From assembly GCA_038049695.1 (NCBI GenBank), contig CP142451.1, forward strand, positions 36,080,501 to 36,144,500: 64,000 nucleotides of DNA, written 5' to 3'. Shown here in pieces: positions 12,641 through 24,865 of this stretch. The DNA comes from Cinnamomum chago (taxonomy: Eukaryota; Streptophyta; Magnoliopsida; Laurales; Lauraceae). The translations under genes and the position numbers were made by a program. Positions within the stretch are counted from its first letter, which is position 1. The number at the start of each line of letters is the position of its first letter. The notes beneath the pieces were generated by a model. It did not search any database. It was not told where the DNA came from and was given only the letters and a program-made list of their open reading frames with translations.

Positions 12641-13576
12641 AGCTTCTGGCGGAAAATCAGCAGTTCTGCATTCGGCTTTTCCCGGAAAATCGGAAACTTT
12701 GCAAACCAATTTGCAAGGATTCTCATCAGGTTTTTCAGAGGGAAATCAAGCCAAATAATGTGGAGAAATGTCAGAGAAAATAAGCAAAAAAAACGGAAGC
12801 GAAAAACGACGAGAAACGGTAAAAAACGGGCCCCGGGAAGGGATTTTCCCCCCGGCTTGCGCCCCTGGGCCATGGTCGCCGGCGACCCTGGGAGGTCCGG
12901 GGCGCCGATTTCGCCCCGGGACCCCCCGTTTCGTCCGTTTTCGCGAGACGAGTTGTTCTGTCCCTGTGATTTTTCCAGATTCAGGCTTTTGAGGCTCCAA
13001 ATTCACTGATATTCATCAAGATCACAGGACTCCTTTCCAGAACTTCAAAAAACTTCATTGATCGCCAGCCGAACAACCAAAAAAGTGCACTTTCTGCCCA
13101 CCCGATCGTGAAATCAACTGGACAGATGCTGCCGGCCCGCTGGTATCAACCAATGTCTGAAACTACATGATCATCTGATGTTGATTTACATAAGGATCCA
13201 TCGATGATCATCGCAAAGGGGATTCCAAAAGACGCAACATGGCCCGCGACTCTTCAGCTACTAAGGCGGCCACTTAATGCTATCAATTGGCCCGTTTATG
13301 GCAAGTTAATGCAGTCATTAACCCATTATCTTGGACGGCCCAATCAGAAGCCTCTGTTCAGGAGTTACAAGTCCAAACAATCATGGCATTCAAGCCATGA
13401 AACTCCTAACATAATGGAGATTAAAGGCGATTAAATGCCCATGACTCTCCTCCGGCCGATGAAATCCAAGGGGCAGGAGTTACAAAGCAAGAGACAATTA
13501 AACTTGTAACTCCTCCCTTAATGAGCTTTATTACCATAAAGGCTCATAAATCACTCCTAAAGGCTACCTAAAGGCC

Positions 13577-13584
13577 TATAAATA
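13577..13584 (+). promoter_or_regulatory. Predicted LTR TATA box
   Basis: TATAAATA in the context aaggcctataaataggagtc. The diverged LTR downstream keeps TATAAAAG at the matching place (18609), so the position is conserved in the family. Confidence 0.65.
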
Positions 13585-14411
13585 GGAGTCACCTCCAAAG
13601 TTTTCCGAATCAAGAAAAATTCTCAGAAAATTGCCTGAAGATCTGAAGCTTCTGAAAATCAAGACACTTTGCGAACGAAGAAACTCTGCTGCAGCAACCA
13701 ACACTACAAGGTGATTGAAGTCCCTTGGGGGGCCACCCCCCCAAGGTTCCACCTCTCCTTCTATCCAACATGGCTAGACATGGCTCTTCAGCCCGTCTAC
13801 TCGGCTTTTTATTGAACATAAGACCTTCTCTCGGTCTTTGTTCTCTAAAAATCTGAGGATATAGCCAAGCCAAGCGAATCCAAAGCATCCGACGTTCTCA
13901 TTTGCATGGATGATGGCGGAGTCCATACATGACTCGCGACCGTCAATCTAAACGGGTCCCTCCCACAATCTCCTGAAAAGTTAGATTCTTCCTTTCTCGC
14001 TTTTCATTGTATTTTGTATTTTTTTTAAAGAGACAAAAAACCACAACTCTTGTCTTTCATTATTGATGAGAATTGTAAATCGGCTATAAACGCCACAAAT
14101 CGGCTATAAACGCCAAAAATCGGCTATAAATGCCAAAAAATCGCCTTTTACGGCAAAATAAAAAACTGTCTCTTTTCTTAAATATATATGCAATGGAAAC
14201 TTGAAAAGAAGTTGATTTCCTTTTTTACTTGCGAAGATTGATCTCCGGATCATCACTTGCAATTCCAAGTAAAATAGAAAATCTGGCACACCCACCCAAA
14301 CACCCAAAAGCGTTGATGCACGCTCCGCCCTCCGGGGGCGAAAGGGTCGGACCAAACGGACTCCCACGTCCGCCGACGCCCGATAGCGCCCGGGGCCTGG
14401 AGCGCGTTCCA

Positions 14412-17097
14412 TCAATTCCAAAGAATGACAAGAATGATGAAATGCCATCATCCTCGAAGAAAGGGCGTGTAGAGGTTAATTTGACTGATCTTCCTGCGGA
14501 TCCTGGGTTACGGAATCCAATATCAAGCTATCATCCTATGGATAGGGACCAAGTCCAAAGAGCATATCTACAAAAGGGCCCTTGTCTGCCTCGTGACCAT
14601 AGGTTTCCTTATTCGGGGTGTGGACAAGATAAGAGGAGATTTAATCCTTTTTGGTTTAAGGATTACGGCAGTTGGTTGGAGTACAGCATAGAAAAAGATG
14701 CTGCATTCTGCCTGTGTTGTTATCTTTTTGGGGAGGAAACGCGTTATGATGCTTTTATATCTCAATGATTTAAAAGTTGGAGGAAAAAAGAAAGAATTGA
14801 AAATCATGTGGGAGGCCCGAATAGTGTTCATAATCAAGCATATGAGAAGTGTCAGAACTTATTGAATCAAGAGCAACACATTGAGACGATTATTATCAAG
14901 CAATCAAGTCAAGCTCGAACAGATTATCGAATCCGTTTGAAGGCTACACTTGCTTCTGTTAGATTTCTTTTGCGCCAAGGATTGCCTTTTCGTGGTCATG
15001 ATGAATCTGAAGATTCAAACAATATGGGTAACTTCCTTGAACTTTTGCAAGTACTTGCCGATCAGAATGAAGGTATAAAAAGAGTTGTATTGGAAAATGC
15101 TCCTGAGAATCTAAAGTTGACCTCCCCTAAGATTCAAAAAGACATTGTGAATGCGGCTGCCATAAAAACCACTCAAGCTATCATTTCTGAGCTTGGAGAT
15201 GCACCATTTTCTCTTTTGGTGGATGAATCTAGGGATATCTCTATCAAAGAGCAAATGACAGTTGTTATACGCTATGTGGATAAGCGGGGATGTGTGATTG
15301 AGCGGTTTTTAGCCATAGAACATGTTGCAGACACTAAAGCTCAATCACTTAAACTGGCCATTGAAGCGATATTTTCTAGGCATGGATTGAGCATGCCAAG
15401 TTTACGTGGGCAAGGTTATGATGGGGCTGCTAATATGAAGGGTGAGCTTAATGGACTGCAAAGGCTCATTTAGAATGAGAATCCCGCCGCATTCTATGTT
15501 CATTGTTTTGCACATCAGCTTCAGTTGACACTCGTTGCGGTTGCAAAAGATAACAATTTCATCGATGCTTTCTTCGAGATGGTTTCTATGGTGTTGAATG
15601 TTGTTGGAGGCTCTTGCAAACGTCACGACATGCTCCAAAATGTACAGGCTGCTAAAGTCGTTGATGCTCTCGATTCGGACGAACTTGAAAGTGGACGGGG
15701 TCTGAATCAAAAGACTAGCCTAAAGAGGCCGGGATACACGTTGGGGCTCGCATCATGATACATTGATTGACCTGCTACTCATGTTCTCCTCAGTGGTTGA
15801 TGTGCTTGAAATTATCTCAGATGATAATACGAGTGAACACAAGGGCTCTGCCACTAACTTATTGAGTGTATTGGATGATTTTGATTTTGCATTTAAATTA
15901 CATTTGATGAGAGCTATATTGGGGATCACCAATGACTTATCAAAGTTATTGCAGCGAAAAGATCAAAATATTATCACTGCCATGGAACTAGTGAGAGTGT
16001 CGAAGCAACAACTGCAAACGATGAGAGATGATGGGTGGGATTCTCTCCTATTTGAAGTCCATTCATTTTGTGATAAATATGAAATCATCATTCCTAATAT
16101 GAATGATATGTTTGTTGGAAGAAAGCGATCACGACGCAAAGCTGAATTGACAAATCTCCATCATTTTCGAGTCGACATATTATATGCTACTATTGATTTG
16201 TAACTTCAAGAGCTCAACCGCCGCTTTAATGTGGTGAACACCGAGTTGCTTCTTTGTGTGGCATGTTTGGATCCAAGTGATTCATTCTCTGCTTTCGATA
16301 AGGAAAAATTGATCCGACTCTCTGAATTATATCCAAATGATTTTTCGGATGTAGATCGGGTGAGACTTGATAGTCAGCTTTCGACTTATATCACAGATAT
16401 GCGCACCAATAGTAAGTTTTTTGGAATGAAAGGAATTAGCAGCCTTGCTCAGAAGATGGTTGAAACAAAAAGGGACATTGCATATCCTTTAATTTATTTG
16501 CTCTTGAAATTAGCGTTAACCCTACTAGTTGCCACTGCTACTGTTGAGAGGGTATTTTCTGCTATGAAAATCGTTAAGAATCGATTGCGCAATCGAATGG
16601 AAGATGAGTGGATGAATGATTGTTTGCTTGTGTATATCAAAAAGGACATATTCAATAGCATTGATGATGAGAAGATCATGCAATGCTTTCAAAACATGAA
16701 GAGCCGTAGAGGGCAATTGTAAAAAACTTTGTTTTGGGGGTTAAGATGACTTTTGATTAGAGAAGTATATGTTAATTGATGTTTAATCATTAATATGTAC
16801 TTCTTTCTTCGGGTTGATAGCCGAATTTTTTGGAGGTTGTTAACCTTTTCTTTTTGGGGATGATTGGTTTGCCCTCATTTTTTGGGAGACTTTTTGTTTT
16901 CAGTGTACTTCTCTTATACTGTAAATTTTGGAGAAATGAATAGTCCTCATTTCAAACAAGAAATATATTAAGTTGGTATAGTTAAATATTTTGCGTCTAT
17001 TTACATGGAATGCATTTTTTTCTTTTGTTATTGTTGATATGAAAAATTCTAGTAAAAGTTTAGCTCCACCTAAACAAAAATCCTGGGTCCGCCTCTG
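14412..17097 (+). pseudogene. hAT transposase, TTF-type finger / ZMYM1-like, decayed
   Basis: A plain DNA transposon. A TTF-type zinc finger lies at about 14560-14750 (RFNPFWFKDYGSWLEYS ... FCLCCYLFG). A DUF4371-type part follows (FSLLVDESRDISIKEQM near 15210, GQGYDGAANMKGE near 15410, AFYVHCFAHQLQLTL near 15490). The C-terminal hAT dimerisation region is at 16480-16640 (TATVERVFSAMKIVKNRLRNRM). Reading is interrupted by in-frame stops at 14766 (TGA, from Gly GGA), 15471 (TAG) and 16201 (TAA, from CAA), plus a one-base deletion near 15730, so it cannot make transposase. The 3' end is CCTGGGTCCGCCTCTG at 17082-17097, followed by TTGGTACC as the expected 8-bp target copy. The 5' end is missing, probably cut off by the Tat insertion. 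Confidence 0.85.
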
Positions 17098-18366
17098 TTG
17101 GTACCCAAAGCCTGCTGTAGGCTCTCCCAGAAGTGAGAAATGAAATGCGGGTCTCTATCTGATACGATCGAAGCTGGAACTCCGTGCAAAGAGACAATCT
17201 CGTCCACGTACAACTTAGCTAGGACGTCGAGTCCTGCTCTCATCGAAACTGGCAAGAAATGAGCTGACTTAGTCAGTCGATCAACAATAACCTATATGCC
17301 ATCATGGCGTCTCCTGGTAGCTGGAAGTCCTGCGATAAAGTCCATGGTAATATGCTCTCACTTCCACTTGGGTATATCAAGCTGTTGTAGTAATCCTGGC
17401 GGCTTCTGGTGTTCGGCCTTGATCTGCTGGCACGTCAAGCATCTAGAAACATAGCGTGCGATCTCTTTCTTCATATTGTTCCACCAGTAGTAGCTCCTCA
17501 GGTTCTGGTACATCTTGGTGCTGCAAGGGTGAATCGAATATCTGCTATGATGCGCATCTGTTAGGATCTCGTCCTTCAGCTCCTGAATATCTGGCACACA
17601 CAATCTGTCCTGATAGTAGAGCACTCCACCAATCAATCTGAACTCTGGCCTCTGGTCAATCAGCTCGATCACTCTAACAAGCTTTGGATCGTTGCGTCTG
17701 TCCTTGAACTTTCCTAGTAACTCTGGTTCCCATGCAGACATGGTAGCGAGCATGACTCTCTCGCTGAGCGGCTGAAACTGGACATCTAAGTCCCTGAAGA
17801 CATCGATCCACACACCCTCTGCTGCTAGAAAGTTGATTAGGGCGGTCTTCCTGCTCAAAGCGTCTGCCACGACATTCGCCTTACCAGGATGGTATTTGAT
17901 AGGGAAGTCGTAATCCTTGATGTACTCCATCCATCGCCTCTGACGGTTGTTGAGATCATTCTGGGTGAACAGATACTGCAAGCTGCGGTGGTCCGAATGC
18001 ACTTCGAACTTCTCCCCATAGAGATAGTGCCGCCATATTTTCAACGCAAAAACGACCGCTGCTAGCTCCAAGTCGTGTGTAGCGTACTTCTTCTTGTGTT
18101 CCTTCAGCTGGCGTGATCCATAGGCAATGACTTTCCCTTCCTGCATCAGAACACATCCTAGGCCTGTCCTTGAAGCGTCGGTGAACACAACGAATCCATC
18201 ATTCCCGGTGGGCAAAGACAAGATCAGTGCTGTCGTCAGTCTCTCTTTTAACTCTTGGAAGCTGTCTTCGCAAGCATCTGACCATACGAACGGTACATCC
18301 TTCCTCGTCAGTTTGGTCAACGGCGCCAAAATCGTAGAGAAGCTCTTGACGAATCTGAACTTTTAA
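17098..18366 (-). mobile_element. Ty3/gypsy fragment, chromovirus (Tekay/Del-like) pol (fossil)
   Basis: Minus-strand pol. RNase H at about 18235-17855 ([20 protein letters not shown], then [10 protein letters not shown]). The integrase zinc part is at about 17540-17400 ([35 protein letters not shown]), and core remnants reach 17098. The [15 protein letters not shown] motif near 18320 is the end of RT. It is broken at both ends and has a few interruptions. Its left continuation is cut by the hAT at 17097. The integrase sequence runs up to the hAT end, so the hAT entered this element. Confidence 0.85.
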
Positions 18367-18608
18367 TTTCCAACACATGTTTGGTGGCTATTCAGTGCAA
18401 TTAATGGCCCATTATATCTTGCAACAGCCAATCAAAACACAAGGAAAAGGAGTGGCAAATCATGGCATTAAAACATGTAACTCCTCCCATAATGGAACAT
18501 TAATACATTCAATGCATTTAAAGGCCAACACATGCAGAAAATGCCACAATTATGGGCGTCCCTTGGCCTTTCATCTCCTACATGACCTTTCAAGTGCCAC
18601 CATGAGCC

Positions 18609-18616
18609 TATAAAAG
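18609..18616 (+). promoter_or_regulatory. TATA box of the diverged LTR
   Basis: TATAAAAG in gagcctataaaagggggtcc, at the position equivalent to 13577 in the other LTR. Confidence 0.5.
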
Positions 18617-18960
18617 GGGGTCCTTGGCTCCATTTCAAGGCATGCAAAATTCTATGAAATTGTAGGCACTCCACTCACATTGTTACTCCTACGCTCCTAC
18701 AACGGTCTCCCCTCTCCGTCGCTGAAGAACTTCGGTTACAAACACCACAAGGTGATTGAAGACCCTTGGGGGGCCACCCCCCAAGGCCATTTCCTTATCT
18801 CCACATGGCTTAGACGTGACCCTTTGGCAAGTCTACTTGGATTTTTATTGACTATAGGATCTCCATTAATCTTTATTCTCTAAAAATCTTAGGTTCAAGC
18901 CTTACCAAAGAATTAAAGAATCCATGTTATCATCAGAGGAGCCAACATACATGGCTTGCC

Positions 18961-19232
18961 AATATTTGTGAACAATGTGGATATCATTTGAAAATGGGTA
19001 GTTCAGATAGAATCGAACTTTCGGTTGATTCGGGCACTTGGGATCCTATGGACGAAGACATGGTCTCTATTGACCCCATTGAATTTCACTCGGAAGAGGA
19101 ACCTTATAGAGATCGTATCAAAGAAAGACATGTTTAACTGAGGCTGTTCAAACAGGCATATGTCAACTAAATGGGATTCCCATAGCCATTGGGGTTATGG
19201 ATTTTTAGTTCATGGGGGGTAGTATGGGATCC
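18961..19232 (+). pseudogene. accD: Nuclear plastid DNA: accD fragment
   Basis: Translating from 18961 gives [12 protein letters not shown], then [20 protein letters not shown] and [14 protein letters not shown], the highly conserved start of the catalytic part of plastid acetyl-CoA carboxylase carboxyltransferase beta subunit, including the CxxC of its zinc finger. After DRI about ten bases of the usual plastid sequence seem to be missing between two ATC repeats, followed by stops. The similarity continues out of frame (GGCTGTTCAAACAGGCAT ... TTCATGGGGGGTAGTATGGG) to about 19232. It lacks the rest of the gene and lies inside an LTR, so it is a transferred plastid fragment, not a gene. Confidence 0.88.
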
Positions 19233-20412
19233 ATAGAATCTGAGCGAGTCCCTAAAATTGTCATAGAAGTCGGATTTCCATTTTTGAATTTTTATTGTAG
19301 GTGTTGTAAAAGAGACAAAAATCGTAAGTCTTGTCTTGTTTTATGAGAGTTGTAAAATTGCCTTTCACGATACCAAAAATCGCCTTTCACGTCACCAAAC
19401 TCTGCCTTTCACGGCACCAAAAAATAAAAAATAAAACCATTTTCTTTTTCAACATGTGTGCAATGAAATGTTAGAAATTATTTTATTTTCCTTTCTACAT
19501 GAAAAAGTTGATTTATAGATCATTTCTTATCTTTTTCAAATAGAATAGAAAATTTGGCATACCCGTACACAAAACAAAGGAAAACCCAACTGTTCCATTC
19601 GCTTCAGGTTATGAAAGGCCTGGATCTACAAACCTTCGTGTCCGCCGATTATGGTAGTTCTCATCACCTTCTAATGCCGAACAGATTCGATCTGTCGGAA
19701 ATATTTCCGGTTTTCTTTTTACTTATTGAATAAAAATGACTTACCAATATTAAATGATTGATTGTTTGGACCAGTGTTTCAATTTTAGATTTTTTTTTAA
19801 ATCCTGAAATCTTAAAAATTGTAACCTAACATCAATAATACGTGCATCCATTATCCATGCAATAAAGAATCCAAGTTTTCAAAAAAATCATTCATCCATT
19901 TAAAAATTTAACCATCAAAATAGTTTTCTTAAACAATGGCAAATTGACGAAAAAATATGTTTGCTATTATTTATATTGCGGTCACACACATGAGAGTACA
20001 TAATACAAATAAAGTAATTTACATAAATTATACGGATCATGAAATTAGCCAAACATAGTTCTACATATGCGTTATGAAATGATATCACCAAAAGAGAGAT
20101 CCCAAAAAGTCAAATCTTCATACCAACAACTATATGTCAAACTTCGGGATCTCATATAAAGCTATCCTATAACATCCCTCCTCCTGAGTCAACAAGCCCA
20201 ACACAGGTCAATGAGCAACGGTAATTTTCTTTACACATGTAATGTAATAGCCTAAATGAACCCTGGTCTGTGTCTGTGTTTGGTTGATCCGTACACGTCT
20301 CCTGACGTGGGGAATCATCCCGAGCCTATAAACAATAATAGAAATTCATTGTGTTAGCATTTCATCAATCAAAATGATTAATTAATCTATTTAATCAATA
20401 ACGTATGAAAAA

Positions 20413-20548
20413 TCAACTTGCACCTGGGATGAACTCCCATGATAAGTTGAAGGCCGCACTTGTGTACCACCATGGTAAGAGTTTATTTTGGCTCATCCAT
20501 TCCCCTCCATCGGCCCATCTAATCCTCTTTCAAACTTTTCACCTCGGT
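20413..20548 (-). pseudogene. Coiled-coil-like block A, unit 1
   Basis: Minus-strand exon-like block with MDE-K-TLT and VRPSTYHGSSSQ-type sequence and a CAG/GT-like right border (3' side). Interrupted by stops. Confidence 0.45.
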
Positions 20549-21545
20549 TTAATTCTTTTTGGCAAACTTTTAGGTATATGTACAAAAAAAAATGCTTTAT
20601 ATAAATAATAAACACCACAATGCCCCTCTGCACATGAAAAACTCCATTAAATGACAACTGAAAGCAATCATTTTTCAAAAAAACCAATGGTGATCTTGAC
20701 AGTTGAGAAAACCGTAGTCATTTTCTAAAAATGAATGGCCAGGCCTTCAGCAAATCTTAGGAAAAACGACAATCCAAGGCAGTCGTCTTTTAACAACGAA
20801 ACTAATCTGTAGGAGACATTTTCCGTATACGTTTTTTCACCAATTGAATTAAAACGACTTACCATTAAATGAACGATTGTTTAGAGTAGTCATTTTGTAT
20901 TTGTTTAAAAAGTATTTTATAATTAATTTTAAAAATTCACCTTTTTAAAAAAAAATCCTAGAATTTTAAAATTTATAATCCAGCATAAAAAATGCAAGCA
21001 TCCATTATCCATCCAATAAAGAACTCAAGCTTGCTAAAAAATCATTCATGCATTCAAAATAGCAAGTTTACAAAAAAAATAAAAATGTTTGCTATTATTT
21101 ATACTACGGTCACACACATGAGAGTACATAATAGAAATAAAGTAATTTTGCATAAATCATATGTTTATTAATTTAACCAAACACAGTCCTACATATGGGC
21201 CATGAAATGATATCACCCAAAGAGAGCCCCCCAAAAGCCAAATCTTCATCCCAACAACCGTATGTCAAACTTCGGGTTCGGGATCTCATATATAACGATT
21301 CTAAAGCACCCCTCCTCCTCGATCAACAAACCGAATTACACGTCAATGGACAACGGAAAATCGTTTACACATGTAATGCAACAGTTTACACAAATCCCAG
21401 TCTATCTATGTGTTTGGTCTATTTGTGCATGCCTCTTGACTTGGGAAATCATCCTATACCTACAAACAATATTAAAAATGCATTGTGTTATTATTTACTC
21501 AATCGAAATAATTAATTAATTTCTTTAATTGATCATGTATGAAAG

Positions 21546-24054
21546 GAGAGCTGCTAATGTCATATCCTTGCTTGCTCTTTCCACATCTCTTCTCTGTACA
21601 CATCCAAGTCTGTAGAAAAAACAATCTTTGGACACAATCCCATGTTCCCAAGGTGCCCAAACACTGAACCTTGGTTTCTCTGTGCACATCCCCTATTTCC
21701 TCTCTATCCCCTGACCATCTCCATTTGAAACTCGCCATCGCCCCTCACATCCCATCTTCCCTATCAACGCCAACCTCACGGCCTCACTGTCTTCTCATCC
21801 TTTCCCTCTCCATTCCCTTGCTCTCTCCCTCTCATCTCCCTCTCTTCTCGGACTCATTGCCAAGGTAGTTTTTTCACTCCCCTACACATCTCTCCATTTA
21901 TCATTCATCTTGGTATCATCCTACATCTACCATGCATATGAGAAATGAATGTTGGCCTAGAAATGTGTAAAAGGGGCCAGACAGAGGCCAATCTCTCCAT
22001 TCCTCTCTCACGCGTTCACCCGGAAACTTCATTTTTCATTTTAAGTTTGTGACCGTTTGGACTTTCAAGACTGAACGGAAATGATTTGTTCGGCTGGAAG
22101 CAGCCGAACAGATGCACTTTTTTCGGCTGCTTATAGCCGAAAAAAAGATCTTTGTTTGGCTGTAAGCAGCCGAACCAAGTGCATTTGTTCGGCTGCTTCC
22201 AGCCAAATAAATGTAGTTTGTTCGGTCTGTTAGGTCCGAACAATCCTTGTGAATTAAATTGTGTGGCTAACTCATATTGAATTCCCTTGAGTTAGCCATG
22301 GACATGCACGGTACTTCAAGAGTTAGGACTACATCATTGGATAGAAACGATGTACTAGAACTGTTGAGATCGACCTAACGATGATTTAGTAGCCTGAAGA
22401 TGTTGATGAAACTGCAGATGTCCAAATCGAACCCACAATTGTTGTTGAAGACACAACTGTACCATTTCCTGGGGTCCAGACATTTTTTCTTTACAAATAT
22501 AGCGCATTGTGAATGCTCAAAGCATCATCCAACTGATCTTTCAGAGGGGATATGATCTGAGCACCAAACACCCAAGTGAGCTATACGAAGCTATTGAGCA
22601 AGTCCGCAGAGTGTTGTTTAGAGCTTCTCTAGATGATGTCCAATAGCCCATGATCCATACCTAGACGAGGACGGACACCCACAGCCACAGGAGGGAGACA
22701 TGATGTGTAAATGTTTTATTTGATTATAATGCTGGGTGGATTTGGGTTGGTTTGATACCATTAATGTATTTGTTGTTGGTTTTTTTTTTTTGTCACTTGT
22801 TGGACGGATTTGTATTGGTTGGCTATGTTGGATGGATTTATTGGATGAATTTCTATTTAATTTTATATAGGCAATGTTTGATGGATTTCTATTGGTTGGA
22901 TACATGTGTATCGCATAAAGCATGATATTATGCAGGAAAATAAATGGATACATGAACAACCTTGTAACAATATTTACATCCAAATGAATATCCAAGTATG
23001 ATCACGCAGCCCTAAGTCTATCCACCAAATATAATAATCTAGCAATTATGAATCTAGTAAGCATCAATATCCAGCTCGATCGTCTCACATGTGGCTACAT
23101 CCGGATTGATAATTTTTGTGAAATGTTAGATCTGGGGTTTTGGTATGCGGACTCCTAACCTTGTGCATAAGGGTGATGGTGATGCCGCCAATCCAAGATT
23201 GGTTCAGGACAACGTTATAGCCAGGTCCATCGGCAGTTGATGTCTTAGTGACAATAACAAAATCACTTCTCCTCCCGACATCAGAGCCCACTTGATTGAG
23301 TCTACTCTACTCTTGAATAGCTAGACATAACACAATTATATTAGAATGAAATAAGTGATAACGTTAATATTACAACTGATTTAACTCCATCTATTACCTC
23401 TTGGGTGATAAATCCACTACTATAGTCCACTGAACATTCTGATCTAACCTTGCTGCAATGAGTAGACGCATCACCCTACAATGATCCGATTTTGTTAGCT
23501 AGCAACAACAATAGCTACTTGTTCGCCCTGAGTGGCCGAACATATCCAATTTGTTCGGCCACTCAGGGTTGAACAGGTTGCGATAGAAATGTAGCTTTGC
23601 TTGTATACAATTGACAAAAAAGTAAACTTTGGATTGTGTACCTTGTCGTTGCTAAAACGATCAGAAATCATGATTTCATTGTCTATTGATCAAGAATGAC
23701 GAATGAGAATCGCTTGAGGTGTATGTATGAAGATGAAGAAATAATGAGATGAAGAGTGTGAGGAGAATGAAATGTTAGTGAAAGGTAAACTGGATGATGA
23801 GTGAGATGATTGCTGAATGGGAGAGAATGGAGAAAGAGAAAGAGAATTGTAGGGGTTGAAGGTCAAGTTGAGGAAGAAGGTGAGTTGGCAGAAATAGGGG
23901 GGGGGGGGGGGGGGTGTAAAGAGAAATTAGATGAGCCCTGAGCCCTGAAAGTATTACTTGTGTCCATTTTCATAACTTTACAGATGGGTATACTAATCTT
24001 AAAATATGGGATGTGGAAAGAGCAGCAATCTGGGATATGGCATTAGCAACTCTC
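21546..24054. mobile_element. Mutator-like element, decayed deletion derivative (MULE-1)
   Basis: Terminal inverted repeats of about 45 bp. The left end reads GAGAGCTGCTAATGTCATAT and the right end, inverted, GAGAGTTGCTAATGCCATAT; both continue to CTCTTTCCACATC. The flanks TATGAAAG (21538-21545) and TATGAAAA (24055-24062) are an imperfect target duplication, and it splits one unit of the 1.1 kb array. The inside is mostly non-coding: a pyrimidine-rich block (21590-21870), hairpin motifs at 22080-22235 and 23515-23575, and an 18-G run (23897-23914). A minus-strand remnant at 23320-23200 reads DVGRRSDFVIVTKTS, matching the N-terminal FAR1-type finger of the larger MULE at 33840. Non-autonomous. 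Confidence 0.85.
22080..22235 (+). repeat. Array of short hairpins TTCGGCTG..GCCGAA
   Basis: Four to five imperfect palindromes (for example ttcggctgcttatagccgaa) at roughly 37-40 bp spacing inside MULE-1. The minus-strand open frame here with recurring P-N-K is a by-product. Confidence 0.85.
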
Positions 24055-24070
24055 TATGAAAAAATAACTG

Positions 24071-24195
24071 GTACCTGAGATGAACTCCCATGATAAGTGG
24101 AAGACCGTACTTGGGTAAGAGTTTGTTTCAACTCGTCCATTTCCCTCCGTAGGCCCAAATGATCCTCTTTCCACTTTTTCACCTTCGTTTAATTT
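24071..24195 (-). pseudogene. Coiled-coil-like block A, unit 2 (right of MULE-1)
   Basis: Continuation of the unit interrupted by MULE-1. Reads G-REMDELKQTLTQ-type sequence on the minus strand with CAG/GTACC at its 3' border. Confidence 0.45.
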
Positions 24196-24457
24196 TTTTG
24201 ACATGTTATGTACCTATACATAACAAAATAATTTATAAAAATAATAAACACCCTAGTGTCCCTTCACACATAAAAAACACCATTAAATGACTGCTGAAGG
24301 CATTCGTTTCTCCAAAAACAAATAGCAGTCTTGGTAGTCGGATGGACAATTGAAAAATCGTAGTCGTTTTTTGGAAATGAAAGCCATTTGCCATTGGCAA
24401 ATTGTAGGGAAAATGATGGTCTAGAGCAATCGTTTTTGACGACTGACCTGATTAGTA

Positions 24458-24665
24458 TAGGAAGCACATTCTTATGTCTTTTTTGCAAATCGAATAAAGA
24501 TGATTTACCATTAAATGAACAGCTGTTTGGAATAGTCATTTTATTTATTTATTTTAAAATATAGGAAGCACATTCTTATGTCTTTTTTGCAAATCGAATA
24601 AAAATGATTTACCATTAAATGAACGACTGTTTGGAGTAGTCATTTTATTTATTTATTTTAAAAAA
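24458..24665 (+). repeat. 104-bp direct duplication
   Basis: gaagcacattcttatgtctt starts at 24461 and again at 24565. The two 104-bp copies differ at only a few bases, so the duplication is younger than the surrounding units. Confidence 0.85.
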
Positions 24666-24865
24666 GGTTTTATGATTAATTTTAAAGAATCTTGTAATTT
24701 TAACAATTGTAACCTAACATCAACAATACAAGCATCCATTATCCAGCCAATAAAGAACTCAAGCCAGCAAATAAAAAAAAAGAACAAAAAAATAAAATAA
24801 AATCAATCAACCAATTTAAGATTTGAACCATCAAAATATCTATTAGAAACAAGAGCAAATTTATA

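Larger units (their letters stand above)
1..14411 (+). mobile_element. Ty3/gypsy LTR retrotransposon, Tat lineage (fossil, 5' end outside window)
   Basis: A large Ty3/gypsy element read on the plus strand. The order gag, protease, RT, RNase H, a second archaeal-type RNase H, integrase identifies the Tat (Ogre/Retand/Grande-like) lineage, in which a long 3' non-coding part, an opposite-strand gene and a very long LTR are also usual. The 5' LTR, primer site and gag start lie left of position 1. The 3' LTR starts at 11197 right after a purine-rich run (cgagggggcatt). Its right end is uncertain, between about 14290 and 14411. The element is broken, with a few interruptions in its coding part and more in the opposite-strand gene. 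It appears to sit inside a hAT transposon. Confidence 0.9.
11197..14411 (+). repeat. 3' LTR of the Tat element
   Basis: Begins TGTTGACACC directly after the purine-rich run ending at 11196. It contains an internal 158-159 bp satellite (11640-12640), a GC-rich tract (12820-12950), a TATA box at 13577, and the cggctataaacgcc motif. The right end is placed between the AAAATCTGGCACACCC block (about 14290), shared with the diverged LTR near 19560, and 14411, where hAT coding sequence begins. The long LTR (3.1-3.2 kb) fits the Tat lineage. Confidence 0.8.
18367..19570 (+). repeat. Diverged Tat-type LTR remnant (fossil) with plastid insert
   Basis: Aligns by eye with the right part of the LTR at 13270-14290. 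Shared: the caatgg-cccatta block, TATA box (TATAAAAG, 18609-18616), aaggtgattgaagacccttgggggg, tctctaaaaatcttagg, the cgcctttcacggcacc motif, and the end TAGAAAATTTGGCATACCC. Its left part is absent. A plastid fragment (18961-19232) interrupts it. It is a relative, not the 5' LTR of the neighbouring element. Confidence 0.75.

Noticed and set aside
11893-12758. Open frames MTPNGFKTQ...
   Set aside because: A by-product of the 159-bp LTR satellite, whose period is a multiple of three.
14290-14330. tctggcacacccaccc as a primer-binding site after an LTR
   Set aside because: It follows a 3' LTR, where no primer site is expected, and the match to a plant tRNA end could not be confirmed; it may be LTR-internal.
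22016-22243. Minus-strand peptide with repeated F-G-C-x-Q-P-N-K
   Set aside because: It is the translation of the MULE-1 hairpin array; the reverse strand gives an equally periodic frame.
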